DNA from: JBMNKL01 sp050261495
Lineage (GTDB): Bacteria > Bacillota > Clostridia > Acetivibrionales > DTU013
DNA: 59,634 bases
Assembly (NCBI GenBank): GCA_050261495.1
Contig: JBLNDI010000008.1
Span: 1-59,634 of the forward strand
Direction: 5' to 3'
Position 1 is the stretch's first letter; each line of letters starts with the position of its first letter. The position numbers were made by a program, and so were the translations under genes. A model generated the notes under the pieces. That model worked only from the letters and a program-made list of their open reading frames with translations. It had not been told where the DNA came from and searched no databases. This document shows, in pieces, positions 41,630-52,100 of this stretch.

Positions 41630-41748
41630 GCAATTCTAAGACCCGGCTTCCATGAGCCCTTGTTCTATTTTCGCCACATAAACCGGACGGTATACGGCAT
41701 CCGGCCGATCATATCTATTGTGGATATCTCCTATACGGCCTCCTTCCG

Positions 41749-41777
41749 ATTATATAGGGAATTGCCGGTACTGTCAA
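41749..41777 (-). promoter_or_regulatory. Perfect sigma-A promoter for LtaS paralogue 2
   Basis: Minus strand TTGACA (41772-41777), 17-bp spacer, TATAAT (41749-41754), followed at once by GGAAGGAGG. That ribosome site is not in reach of the LtaS start; a 15-codon frame beginning MIGRMPYTVRFMWRK lies downstream and might be a leader. Confidence 0.85.
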
Positions 41778-41814
41778 ATCATGCCCGGCCTGCTCTTTCC
41801 GGTTTTAGCGCAAG

Positions 41815-41865
41815 TAAAAAAAAGCCTCTTGCCCGTGGAGTTGATATCCATGGCAAGAGGCTTTT
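41815..41865 (-). terminator. Strong terminator of the Lpl-type transporter operon
   Basis: A 13-bp stem, GCC TCTTGCC type (41821-41833 with 41852-41864), with an 18-nt loop is followed on the minus strand by eight T. It lies 20 bp after the stop of the binding-protein gene. Confidence 0.92.
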
Positions 41866-41884
41866 ATAAGAATGGCTGGATTTC

Positions 41885-43576
41885 TTACTTCATTCCGATT
41901 TTTGCCTTGTTTGCCGCAACTTTTTGTCTCTGGTACTCCAGTGCTTTTTCATAACCGATGGACGCCTTGTAGTCCTCATAATCCTTCCATATCTTGTCGA
42001 ACTCTTCGTCTGATTTTGCCGTCAGCAGTTTAGGCAGGATTTCACCCCATTTGTTTTCAGCCTTGGCAAGAATATCTCCTTCATCGCTGTCGGCGGGAGG
42101 CCTTATGTTGTCATACACACCGTAGAACCCGGATTTCCCCCTGGCCCATTCGCGGTACTGGTTGAACGGCATTCCCGGGTCGGGCTCCCAGATATTCATC
42201 ATGGAGGAGTTGAACATCCAGATTTCTCCGTAAGTATTGTACTTCTGCTTGAAAGTCGCCATATCGGAGTTTTTCAGTTTGTTGACTTCCGGCTTTATGA
42301 CCGGCTTTCCGTCAACCATGTCATAAGTCACGCCTTCTTTTCCGAGGTAAAGGGTCATCTGGCCCTCTTCGCTCCAGCCCCAGGTCATGAATGCTATTGC
42401 CCTTGCGGGATTTTTGCAGTTCTTAGTAATCATCGTGATTTCCCAGCCGGAATAGCCAGGAACTCCCAGTTTCGGTGGATCAAGCTTTGAATTGGCAGGT
42501 CCGTCAACCGAAATATAAATCTGTTCCGGCTTGTTTGCATAAAGCTGTCCAAGAGGATTCATAGCATCCTTCCACTGGTACAGCAGTGCAAAATATCTTC
42601 CCTGCTGTATTTTCTCCTCTATTTTTGTCCTGTCGTCGACAAATACGTCGGTCGGTATCATTCCCATTTCATGGGCTTTCCTGAAGGTTTTCAGCCACAT
42701 GATGTAGTCCGGGTTGGGATTTCCGCACTTGACATCGTAGAATTTGCCGTCCTGCTCCCTGGGAATGGCCAGGAATTCCAGCAGCATATCCTCGAAAGCG
42801 GTGTTGCCGGTGCTGTTAAAGCCCGTGGTTGCAAACGGTATCAAAGGCAGGCCGTTGTCAACCGTCGGGAATTTTTCCTTCGCGGCCTTCAGCGCATCCA
42901 GGAATCCCTCCGGAGTCCTCATGTCGGGGCTGCCTATTGCTTCATATATGTCTTTCCTTACAAGGAACGACCTGTTTGAAACAACATTATATTTTTCAGT
43001 ATCCTCCGGTGTATTGCCGTTGCACGGATAGGCATAAAGCTTTCCGTCCTCCGCCCTGTACCAGTTGACGATATCAGGTGATGTAACTTTCCAGAAATAG
43101 GGGTCATACTGGTCGGCAAGATCGCTCAAGGCATGAACATAATCGGGAGTTGCCAATTGCGGCACTTGCTGCTCGTACCATCCGAGCGTCACCATGTCAG
43201 GCAGCGAGTTGGATGCAATCATCGTGTTTAGTTTCTGCCGCGCGTCGCCCACGGGAACAATAAAGTTGATGTTGACGCCGGTACGCTCCTTTATGAGCTC
43301 ATGTGCAAGGTTGCCCTCCGGGCAGCTGTACCATGTCTCATTGACATACCAGTCAATCGTTATCGGAGAAGTGTCTTTCTTCCATGCCGGTCCGGTTTCT
43401 TCCGCTGATTCAGCCGTGGTATCCCCTTCATTCGTCGCGATTTCTCCGCCGGCCTGCTCGTTGCCCGATGCCGCCGGCCCCACTTTTTCTGCAGCGCCAC
43501 ATCCTGCCACCATGGAGGCAGCAAATACCATAACCATGATCAGGCAGATAATTTTTTTGCGGTTAATCATATCCAT
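41885..43576 (-). CDS. LplA-type large sugar-binding lipoprotein
   Basis: 563 residues. A lipoprotein signal ends MVAGC (Cys26), followed by a tether rich in Gly, Glu and Thr. The body is a large solute-binding protein of the LplA/YtcQ type: ITIDWYVNETWYSCPEGNLA, INFIVPVGDARQKLNTMIAS, PDMVTLGWYEQQVPQLATPD. Such proteins serve CUT1 transporters that import complex oligosaccharides. GGGAGGG precedes the ATG. It comes last in the operon after the two permeases and is separated from them by 86 bp. The neighbouring GH94 and GH30 enzymes point to beta-glucan fragments as ligand, by inference. Confidence 0.9.
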   Translation of the reverse strand: MDMINRKKIICLIMVMVFAASMVAGCGAAEKVGPAASGNEQAGGEIATNEGDTTAESAEETGPAWKKDTSPITIDWYVNETWYSCPEGNLAHELIKERTGVNINFIVPVGDARQKLNTMIASNSLPDMVTLGWYEQQVPQLATPDYVHALSDLADQYDPYFWKVTSPDIVNWYRAEDGKLYAYPCNGNTPEDTEKYNVVSNRSFLVRKDIYEAIGSPDMRTPEGFLDALKAAKEKFPTVDNGLPLIPFATTGFNSTGNTAFEDMLLEFLAIPREQDGKFYDVKCGNPNPDYIMWLKTFRKAHEMGMIPTDVFVDDRTKIEEKIQQGRYFALLYQWKDAMNPLGQLYANKPEQIYISVDGPANSKLDPPKLGVPGYSGWEITMITKNCKNPARAIAFMTWGWSEEGQMTLYLGKEGVTYDMVDGKPVIKPEVNKLKNSDMATFKQKYNTYGEIWMFNSSMMNIWEPDPGMPFNQYREWARGKSGFYGVYDNIRPPADSDEGDILAKAENKWGEILPKLLTAKSDEEFDKIWKDYEDYKASIGYEKALEYQRQKVAANKAKIGMK

Positions 43577-43662
43577 ATTTCCCTCCCATTTTTATTTTAT
43601 ATTAAAACCTGCTATAAGTCATAACCGGTTTTTATTGCAATGCCGCAAGTGTCAAAATACTG

Positions 43663-44550
43663 CTATTCTTTTATGGATCCCAAAAGCATGCCCTTCACAA
43701 AGTGCTTTTGCAGGAACGGATATATGCAGATAATCGGTACCGTGGTTACTGTCATGGTCGCCATCTGGAGAGAAGTGGAAGTAAACTTGCTTTGACTGAT
43801 GCCTCCTGCGAGAAGAGATGCCTTGCTTGACTCCGAGGTTATAATCATCTTGTACAGGTAAGTTTGTATAGGGTGCAGGTCAGTGTTGTTGATATATATG
43901 ATGCCCATGAAAAAGTCGTTCCAGTTGAATACGCCGTTAAACAGCAATATGGTTGCCAGGACGGCTTTGGATACGGGCAAAATAATCTTTATCAATATCA
44001 TGAACGCATTCGCCCCGTCCATCTTTGCGGATTCTTCCAGCGCTTCCGGGATTGTGCGGAAAAATGCCTGGAAGACGAGCAGGTCAAAGAAACTGAACAT
44101 GGCCGGGAAAACGTAAACCAGGAAATTGTCAAACAAGCCCAGCGTCCTGATGACTATGAAAGTGGGTATAAGCCCGCCTGAGAAAAACATCGTAATGATG
44201 CCTGCCGTCATATATATTTTCCTGCCCATTAATTCACGCTTGAGAAACGCGTATGCAACCATCGCCGTAAAGAACACGTGGCAGGCGGTCGCTATGATGG
44301 TCCTGAAAACGCTGACGGTAAAAGCCTTTATAATGTCATTGTTCCTGAAAACTTCTTTATAATTCTCCATCGTAAACTTGCGGGGCAGCCAGTATATTCC
44401 TCCCTGTGCCGAGTCAAATCCGTCGTTGAATGAATGAACCAGCACATACCATACGGGATATATGGTTATAAAGCACATGATCAGCATAAAGACTACGTTT
44501 AGAGCGTTGAAAAGAACATCGCTGGCATTTTTCTTCATCACTGCGTTCAA
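43663..44550 (-). CDS. lplC: LplC/YtcP-type sugar ABC permease
   Basis: 295 residues and six membrane helices. FTMENYKEVFRNNDIIKAFT and the EAA loop EALEESAKMDGANAFMILIK are characteristic. It ends with the LplC-type tail PFLQKHFVKGMLLGSIKE. It dimerises with the LplB-like permease encoded 15 bp upstream. The ATPase must come from elsewhere in the genome. Confidence 0.92.
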   Translation of the reverse strand: MNAVMKKNASDVLFNALNVVFMLIMCFITIYPVWYVLVHSFNDGFDSAQGGIYWLPRKFTMENYKEVFRNNDIIKAFTVSVFRTIIATACHVFFTAMVAYAFLKRELMGRKIYMTAGIITMFFSGGLIPTFIVIRTLGLFDNFLVYVFPAMFSFFDLLVFQAFFRTIPEALEESAKMDGANAFMILIKIILPVSKAVLATILLFNGVFNWNDFFMGIIYINNTDLHPIQTYLYKMIITSESSKASLLAGGISQSKFTSTSLQMATMTVTTVPIICIYPFLQKHFVKGMLLGSIKE

Positions 44551-44565
44551 TCCCGTGTACCTCCC

Positions 44566-45537
44566 CTAGACCAGCGAAGTACTGGTTAATTTTTTTGACG
44601 TCGTGTTTGCCGTAAAAAGAAGCACCAGGGCAAAAACCGACCTGAAAAGCCCAATGGCGGTCGCATATGAAAGCCTTCCGCTCTCAATTCCCATGCGGTA
44701 TGCATAAATATCAATCACATCAATTACGTCATACAATATCGGCCTGTAAAAAACGAACAACTGCTCAAAGTTTGAGCCCAGCAGATAGCCGAAATTGAGT
44801 ACCAGCAGCACGATAATCGTCCCCCTGATGGAAGGCAGCGAAACATGCCATATCCTCCTGAACCTTCCGGCCCCGTCTATTGTCGCCGCTTCAAACAGGT
44901 TCGGATCAATCCCTGATATCGCGGCGATATATATGATTGAGTTCCACCCTAGTTCCTTCCACACTTCCGAAGTGACCAGGATTCCCCAGAAATATTTAGG
45001 CGTTCCGATCAGGTGCATCGGCTCGGAAAGTATGCCCGTCTTTACCAGCAGGTCCGTCAGGAACCCGGAATCGGACAGCCAGTTGTACATGATGCCGCCG
45101 ACAATAATCCATGAAAGAAAATGGGGCAGGTAAGTAATGGTCTGCACGACCTTTTTAAATTTAAGTGAAACAAGCTCGTTAATCAGTATGGCAAAAATAA
45201 TGGGTAGCGGAAAACCAACTGCCAGCCTCAGGAAGTTCAGTCCGAAAGTGTTCCATATAACCAGCCAGAAGCGGTCATCGGTGAAAAATTCGCGGAAATT
45301 GTCCAGCCCGACCCACTTTGAGCCTAATACACCTTTGGCAACGTTGTATCTCATAAACGATATGATAATAAAATACATTGGAATATAATTGAATATTATC
45401 ATCCAGGCCATGCCCGGCATGGCCATAGCCTGCAAGTCCATTTGAGTGCGGAATCTGTTGAAAAATCCCTTTTTCGGCTGTATTCTGATTTTCACCCCGG
45501 TATTTACAATCCCGTGAACCTTTGACAAAGCCAACAC
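44566..45537 (-). CDS. lplB: LplB/YteP-type sugar ABC permease
   Basis: About 320 residues with six membrane helices. LFVFYRPILYDVIDVIDIYA and the EAA loop FEAATIDGAGRFRRIWHVSL are family features, as is the N-terminal MAMPGMAWMIIFNYIPMYFI. Several non-ATG starts (GTG 45537, TTG 45534, TTG 45528) follow AAAGG closely, so the exact start is open. A TATAAT with a poor -35 box lies about 45 bp upstream. The two-component genes lie immediately upstream on the same strand, as is usual for YesMN-controlled Lpl operons. Confidence 0.9.
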   Translation of the reverse strand: MLALSKVHGIVNTGVKIRIQPKKGFFNRFRTQMDLQAMAMPGMAWMIIFNYIPMYFIIISFMRYNVAKGVLGSKWVGLDNFREFFTDDRFWLVIWNTFGLNFLRLAVGFPLPIIFAILINELVSLKFKKVVQTITYLPHFLSWIIVGGIMYNWLSDSGFLTDLLVKTGILSEPMHLIGTPKYFWGILVTSEVWKELGWNSIIYIAAISGIDPNLFEAATIDGAGRFRRIWHVSLPSIRGTIIVLLVLNFGYLLGSNFEQLFVFYRPILYDVIDVIDIYAYRMGIESGRLSYATAIGLFRSVFALVLLFTANTTSKKLTSTSLV

Positions 45538-45673
45538 ACCTTTCGCAGGTTGATGAATAAATACAGCAGCAAAAGCTTACAATTTAATTATAAATAATGG
45601 GATTTAAATAAAACAGGTACGCGATTTCAGGTAAGGTTCGGTTTTTTTAGTTTTTCAAAGGGTTTTTTGTTTT

Positions 45674-47524
45674 TCAGGCAGGCAATTTCATAGTAACTTT
45701 TGTATACTCATTTTTTACACTGTCAATATGGATACCGTACTTTTCACCGTAGACAAAACGGATTCTTTCATTGACATTCTTCAAGCCAATGCCGCTTCCG
45801 TCTTTGCCCGGGGAATCCAGCGCGGAACCGGGCAAAAGGCTCCTTCTGACGCTTTCAAGGCGTTCCGCATCCATGCCCGTTCCATTATCGGTAATTTCAA
45901 TTATGGTAAATTCACCGTCTGTGAATGCTCTGATTGTAAGGAGGCCGTCCCGCTCCAAAGGGACGATGCCGCGGTGTATTGAATTCTCCACTATCGGCTG
46001 AAGCGATATCCTCAACACTTTATAGTCCATCAACTCAGGCGGGATAATTGTTTCAAGCCTGATCACGAAATCATATCTTATGTTTACAAGGTCAATGTAG
46101 CTTTTAATATACTCAATTTCTTCCCTGAGCATCGCGTACTCCGATGTCCATTTCAAACCGTACCTCAAGAGCTTGCCGAGGGATGTTATTGCATCGGCAA
46201 TTTCAAACTTGCCTTCGGCCTCCGACATCATCCTTATGTTTTCCAGCGTATTGATTATGAAATGAGCATTGATTTGCGAGAATAATGCATGTATTTCGGC
46301 GTTCTTTTTAGCCTCCTGCTTTTTTATGACTTCGGATACAAGGTTTACGAGCTGGCCCGACATCTTGTTGAAATGATACGCCATCTCGCTCATCTCATCC
46401 TGGCCTGCGGTATCTACTACTATTCCAAGTTTCCCTTCACCCACTTTCCTCATCGAAGCAATGATCTGTTTCATTTTCTTGAAAACAATCCTGGTCAGGA
46501 AGTAGGTTAATACCGAGAGGACAAGCAGCGACAAAAGGCTTTCCGCAATAATGAGCATCGTGGTGTTCCTGAGCCCTTTTGCAAAATCTTCATTTGAAAC
46601 GATATAGTATATCGAGCAGTCCAGCCCTTCCAGGTAATCATAAACCATGCTCATGGGAATTTTGCCTATCTTCACCGGGATGCCGCCGCTTTGGCCCGTC
46701 GCGCCGGATTTCCCCAAAAGTTTTTTCAGCCCGGATTCGTCTATCCCATACAGTGTTATAAATTCACTGCGCGGGTTGTAGATTAAATTGCCGCCGCTGT
46801 CCACAGCGAAGGCAAACAGCTTTTTATTGTCTCCCTGGGAAAACATATGCCTGAAGAACAGCTCAACAGGCATCGATACCTCGATAATGCCAATATTTTC
46901 ACCTATTGAATACCGCAGCGGCATATACAGCGAAACTACATTTTTGCGTGTTCTTTGCGACGTATTGAAATTATTCTCGGGATGGTTGACCAGCCAATAC
47001 CCGTTAGGGCTTTCGGACACTTTTTTGGCCAGGAATTCCATGTTCGGAAGCCTTGCGGCGCTGTAAACAATGGAGCCTATCTCGGGGAAGTCTTTATTGT
47101 AAATGTATACCCTGAACAGGTATACATCGGTGCTTAAGAATATTATCTGCTCGATTTTTTTATTAAAATTCATGCTGAACTCAAAAAGGGCCGGCTTGTC
47201 TTCCCTGTTCCAATCTTTAAAGGATGACATGAGATCATAATCGCTCAAAAGCGAACTGACCGCTTTATAACATATATCCATCCTGTTTGCTATATCATAC
47301 CGTGTTTCCTTCAGGAGGTTTTTAGTATCATTCAGAAATGATTTCTCGGTGGAATCCTCCGCCTCGCGTATTAGCTGAAATGCAAACGTGGTAATTGTTA
47401 TGCCCAGCACAACGGTATATATGAGCATGAGCTTCCGTGCCAGGTTCAGCTTGCCGGACAGTTTTGCGAAAGGCCTTATGATTTTCACCAGGGCTCCCTT
47501 AAGAGCTCCTACTGCATGGCTCAT
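45674..47524 (-). CDS. YesM-family sensor histidine kinase
   Basis: 616 residues. An N-terminal helix (about 30-50), a large extracytoplasmic dCache-like region, a second helix (about 325-345), HAMP (KMKQIIASMRKVGEGKLGIV) and a His_kinase domain with SQINAHFIINTLENI (phospho-His) and GSGIGLKNVNERI (ATP lid). YesM kinases sense extracellular sugars, often through binding proteins, and phosphorylate YesN-type regulators. Its ATG overlaps the regulator stop by 4 bp. The associated Lpl transporter suggests an oligosaccharide signal. The ligand is unknown. Confidence 0.92.
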   Translation of the reverse strand: MSHAVGALKGALVKIIRPFAKLSGKLNLARKLMLIYTVVLGITITTFAFQLIREAEDSTEKSFLNDTKNLLKETRYDIANRMDICYKAVSSLLSDYDLMSSFKDWNREDKPALFEFSMNFNKKIEQIIFLSTDVYLFRVYIYNKDFPEIGSIVYSAARLPNMEFLAKKVSESPNGYWLVNHPENNFNTSQRTRKNVVSLYMPLRYSIGENIGIIEVSMPVELFFRHMFSQGDNKKLFAFAVDSGGNLIYNPRSEFITLYGIDESGLKKLLGKSGATGQSGGIPVKIGKIPMSMVYDYLEGLDCSIYYIVSNEDFAKGLRNTTMLIIAESLLSLLVLSVLTYFLTRIVFKKMKQIIASMRKVGEGKLGIVVDTAGQDEMSEMAYHFNKMSGQLVNLVSEVIKKQEAKKNAEIHALFSQINAHFIINTLENIRMMSEAEGKFEIADAITSLGKLLRYGLKWTSEYAMLREEIEYIKSYIDLVNIRYDFVIRLETIIPPELMDYKVLRISLQPIVENSIHRGIVPLERDGLLTIRAFTDGEFTIIEITDNGTGMDAERLESVRRSLLPGSALDSPGKDGSGIGLKNVNERIRFVYGEKYGIHIDSVKNEYTKVTMKLPA

Positions 47525-49065
47525 ACATATATCCTTTCCCTGTACTCCTTCGGAGATATCCCGGTAAATTCACGAAAAATGGTGGTAAAATGCTTTATGT
47601 TGTTGTAGCCCACCATTTCGGATATCTCGTATATCCTGTAATCCGATTTTGCAAGAAGCTCCATCGCTTTTCTCATGCGAACCATTTTAAGATATTCTAC
47701 AAAATTCACGCCCGTCCTTTCCTTGAAAAGCAGCGAAAAATATGAATAGTTCAAACCTATGCGGTTTGCGACCTCGGCCATTGAAAGGTCCTTGGCGTAA
47801 TTCTCATTGATAAATTTCAAGGCCTGGTCAATCTCATCGTCCGGACGATATGTATGCTTTATCTTGAGGAGAGTATCGTTGATATTCATGACGTAGCTCA
47901 ATACATAAAGTATGTATTCACGGACATCGCGAAATTCGTATATTCCTTTAAACGTATCTTCCTTTTCTTTTATAAAGTCCGTTTTATGCGGGATATGTTC
48001 CGACAGGTATTGTATGATTTCGTCCTTGAGGGTTGCGGAGAGCTTCTCCAGGTAGCCGAGGCGGCTGCTCATTATAATATTTTCATCAAAAATCCTATAC
48101 ACCAGTTTGCTTAAATCGTCTTTCCGATCGGCATCCAGCATCTCGGTAAGGTTTTTAATCAACCTGACGGGAATAACCGGTTCCGTTTCGGTATGAGAAA
48201 TATCGGCATGGTTTAATATTTTCGCGCCTGGGTTCAGCAGCCTGCAACGCAGCGCATATTCGGCCCGGTTATAGGATAAACGGATATGTGAAGGATCACC
48301 GGACAGGCAGCTCAAACCTGCCGAATAGCTTTTCCCGTATGTCTTTTCTATATTGTCCAGCAGTTCCTCTATGTCGGCTTTTTTATCGAGGATGACAACA
48401 ATGTTGCCGTTCCTGTCCGCAAGGCTGTACCCTGTTACATGCATATCCGCGATAAGTTGCTTGATGTACGGGATGATAGCCGAATTGCTTTCCCTTTTTT
48501 CGGGGAATTCGTATGTATCGCAAAAATTCACCACCGCTACGGCATAATCCTGCCCGGCGCAGTTCAACCCGCATACATCCATGATTTTCAAGATTTCTTC
48601 TTTTGAAAGGTTTTCATTATGGAGTATCAGGCTGAGCTGGTTTTCGCAAAATTCCGTCAAGGGATTTGCCGGTACGGTGCTTTCCTGTTTTGAAGCTAAC
48701 TCTGCTTTCGCCTTTTTTAGTATACTATACAATTCTTCCCTGTCGACCGGTTTTAGCAAGTATGCTTTTACACCGAATTTAATAGCCTTTTGGGCATATT
48801 TGAAATCATCGTGTGCGCTCAGGATAACCGTGTACGGTTTGCAGTCCGACTCGGCAATCCTGGAAAGCAGCTCAATTCCGTCCATCTTCGGCATTATAAG
48901 GTCGGTGATAAGCAGGTCGTATTGTTTCCTGGCAATCATCTGGAGTGCGCTGTACCCGTTGGAACACTCGTCAATATCGGTAAAATTCGTCCCTGATTTT
49001 GAAATTATCGCATAGAGCCCTTTCCTGATATTTTTTTCATCGTCAACCAACAGGACGCTTGCCAA
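47521..49065 (-). CDS. YesN-family response regulator with AraC DNA-binding domain
   Basis: 514 residues from the TTG at 49065, chosen because GGGGGTGG lies 5 bases upstream. The receiver domain begins ASVLLVDDEKNIRKG and has the phospho-acceptor Asp55 in LLITDLIMPKMDG. A long middle segment carries a degenerate GGDEF-like or YesN linker. The C-terminus is a pair of AraC helix-turn-helices (ANRIGLNYSYFSLLFKERTG and EISEMVGYNNIKHFTTIFRE). It would activate the transporter and perhaps the glycosidase genes. The promoter at 49139-49167 drives it together with the kinase. Confidence 0.93.
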   Translation of the reverse strand: MASVLLVDDEKNIRKGLYAIISKSGTNFTDIDECSNGYSALQMIARKQYDLLITDLIMPKMDGIELLSRIAESDCKPYTVILSAHDDFKYAQKAIKFGVKAYLLKPVDREELYSILKKAKAELASKQESTVPANPLTEFCENQLSLILHNENLSKEEILKIMDVCGLNCAGQDYAVAVVNFCDTYEFPEKRESNSAIIPYIKQLIADMHVTGYSLADRNGNIVVILDKKADIEELLDNIEKTYGKSYSAGLSCLSGDPSHIRLSYNRAEYALRCRLLNPGAKILNHADISHTETEPVIPVRLIKNLTEMLDADRKDDLSKLVYRIFDENIIMSSRLGYLEKLSATLKDEIIQYLSEHIPHKTDFIKEKEDTFKGIYEFRDVREYILYVLSYVMNINDTLLKIKHTYRPDDEIDQALKFINENYAKDLSMAEVANRIGLNYSYFSLLFKERTGVNFVEYLKMVRMRKAMELLAKSDYRIYEISEMVGYNNIKHFTTIFREFTGISPKEYRERIYV

Positions 49066-49138
49066 TGAAACCACCCCCGGACATAGGAAACTCTTTGCCA
49101 TGAAAGAAGAGACAAATTAAGCATTTATAGTTAATATT

Positions 49139-49167
49139 ATTATATATCAAAGCTATGCATGCCTCAA
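49139..49167 (-). promoter_or_regulatory. Sigma-A promoter of the yesNM-type operon
   Basis: Minus strand TTGAGG (49162-49167), 17-bp spacer, TATAAT (49139-49144). The -35 box lies just after the stop codon of the GH94 gene. Confidence 0.75.
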
Positions 49168-49178
49168 GTCGCGGCAAT

Positions 49179-52100
49179 TTACGCCAGGGTTACTTCTATA
49201 TGGCCGATTTTGCCGGATCTGACCATTTCCGCATATGGAGCGCATATCGATGCCCCCTCTATTTCCACCGTCCTGCCGTCCGGCATCGTAAGCGTGTATT
49301 TTGCCGGCTTTACGCCATCCTCTCCGTAAGTATTTTTTCTCAGCGGGTTTATGTAGGTCACCATTGTCTTTCCAAGGAATTTAAAACATGCCTTCCCCTC
49401 CGTGTCAAACATCCGTCCCGGCAGGATAGGCGCAAGGCTCAGTGTCAATTCCCCGTCTTCGAATTTAAATGCGTTTTTGCCCGCCATCATCATAAACCAT
49501 ATGGTCAGCATTTCGGCGTTTGTACCGGTCATCCTCGCGACAAAGCCCCGGCCGTGAACACTCTCGTCAGGGTTTGCGGAGCTTGCTATAAAGGAGGAGT
49601 TTTCCAGCGTGCTCCTGCCATAAACAACAGGGTCCATGAACGGAACAAGCGCCGTCCTGATGTCATCGAAAAATTCGTCGTACAATCCCGCTTTCAGCAT
49701 TGCATGCAGGTATTTATATTCCATGTGCATGAACACTGCTTCCCTTTCAAGCCAGCCCGGCGTGAAAGCCACCACCCGGCCAATCTCGGGGCTGGCGCCC
49801 TCCAGCGGAACAGACGTCTTGTACATCTTCAGCTTTCTGTCATATATATCGCTTGCCTTTACCTTATTATATAGTTTTTTGGCTTTGTCCTGACACTTTA
49901 TGGTTTTCAGCATCCTTGCGGGCGCTTCCAGGAACAGCGGCAGCGGCTTTAGTTCAAACCTGGCAACCCTGACATTCTGATACCCGTTCACAGGGTTGGT
50001 TTTCCCTTCAATGATTTCATACTCCGCCGCTTCGTAAGCAAAATAAGTGGGATAAATTCCGTCTCCCAGCAGCAGCGCTTTCTCCAGGCCCGCTTCCAGC
50101 TTCATCCTGAATTTTTCAAACACCCGGAGCAAGTCTTTCGTGCCGAATCTCTCTTCATTGCCGTCAATCCCGAACCTGGTGTTGAACCGGTATTCCTCCT
50201 TCGCATCCGAAACGCCGTCCCAGTATGCAAAATCTCCAATTTCCCCGGCCAGGTTCCTGTCAAGCAGTTCTTCAATTTTCCTCATCAGGCAGGAAGCCTC
50301 GGTATAAAGCTTAATTTCCCTATCGTACCTGGCACAGGATTGAACCAGGAAATCAACGAGCCTTTTAAGCTCAGCCGTCTCGCTGAGGCCTGACCCGAAC
50401 AAGCCCGGCAGACCGTTCATTGCGTCATTCCATCCCGGCCTGTCCGCTTCCATTTCTATCCCCATACCGCAGGGATCAAGGCTGGCAAACTTGATTATAG
50501 CCAGTGATACGAGTTTTGCAAAAAGGTTCGTCTCGTATATACATCCGTTCCCATTGGCTGTCCTCAGCCATTCGGCCTCCTTTGTTTTCCGGCCGGCGCT
50601 TCCAAGGCCGGCGCCCTCGTTGCCGGTGTCCCCGTGGCCGCCGCTGTTGTGACCGCCCGCTTCATTTGCGTTATCCCCATGGTCCGTATTATGAAGCCCC
50701 TGGTATCCGGGCCCGGCGTCCAAACGCTGCAAGGCGCCGTACTGGCGTACTTTTCCGTTTGCGAGCACGTACTTGTCCGATCTTGGCAAGACATATACAG
50801 GGCTTTTAAAGAAGCGGTACGTGCAGTCTTCAAAAAGCAGTTCCTCCTCAAGGTCGGGATATATTTCGAGAAATGCTTCCACAAGGTCCAGGTTGTATGT
50901 CCAGTGGTCGCTCCAGTACCCAGTCCCGAATTCGGCCTCGAATTCCTGGCGCGAGGATGCCAATACCATCCCCAGGAAATCCTCTTCACCGATTTCAAGT
51001 TCGGCGTTATTCTCCTTGATGCAAGTCATCAGCCTGCCCGGCGTGAATTTGCCGTCAAGCACGCTTGCCACCTTGTCCCTTTGGGTGCGCACCAACTTCA
51101 ATATATCCGCTTTATCATCCATGTCCAGGATAAAAGTACAGCCTTTTACCTGCAAGGGGTTGTACCCGTCGGCCTGGATAAGGCTCATCAGGTGCTTTAC
51201 ATTGAAATCCATGACTTCGGGCTTTATCAAGGCGTCGTTCCTCCTGTTTTGGTTCACATCCCTGAAATTGCCATTGCCCTGTGAATAGCACGCCGGTTCG
51301 AGGGAGAAGAAATTGTATTCCCTCTCCATATCTCCATGCTTCCTGGAAAAAACGTGATAAACGATATTCCGGGTACAACTCCCCCGGCTGCCGCTGCTAT
51401 CTCTGCTACCGCCGCCGCAGCTGCCCTGGCCGTATTTGCCGTCCCTGCCGCCGCTGACGTTGTCGTGACCGTCGTTGCCGTCCCTGATACTGCAGCTAAC
51501 CTGGCTGCCGTCTCCGCCATCGCGTCGGCCTTGTCCGCCGCTGCCGTCTTTTCTGCCGCTGGCGCCATCCGGCCTGAAAACAAGCGGGTATCCGCCCCTG
51601 AGAAAATTATCGAGGTAACATTGCTCTATATACTTGTCAAACATGGGATCGGCGGTCTTGGTGAAAACATCCTCCACAAGGCCATCCACCAGTTGCCTTG
51701 CCTCGACTTCCTTTTTATTTATATACTCTACGGTAAAATCATCTTTTCTGCCGATGATCAGCTCAGGGCTTGATGCAAAACCAATCACCGTGCATAAAAC
51801 AAACCTGCCGTTTACCGGGAAAGCCGTCCTTACCCCGGTAAAACCTCCTGAGACCTTGTTGACAGGCACTTGCCTTTTCTTATGAAGTTGATCCGCGCTT
51901 GTATCCCACCCGTCAGGCCTCGTTAACGCAGTATTTTCGCCAAAAATGACATCCATGTCGAAAACCGGCGGAATCAGGCCCCGGCTCTCCGATGAAAAAG
52001 AAAGGTAAAAGTTGCCCGAATTGAATTCGCCTACTTCGGTAGTGTCGGCTATGGTGCCCCTCAATTTATAATATGCAATGCCGTCTCCGATGATATTCAC

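Noticed and set aside
45570..45590. cre-like word TGTAAGCTTTTGCT before the LplB-type gene
   Set aside because: It deviates from the consensus at the central CG and near the end, so it is not convincing.
51336..51773. Ala/Val-rich plus-strand frame opposite the GH94 gene
   Set aside because: It arises from the complement of the Gly/Asp/Ser-rich insert and is not a protein of its own.
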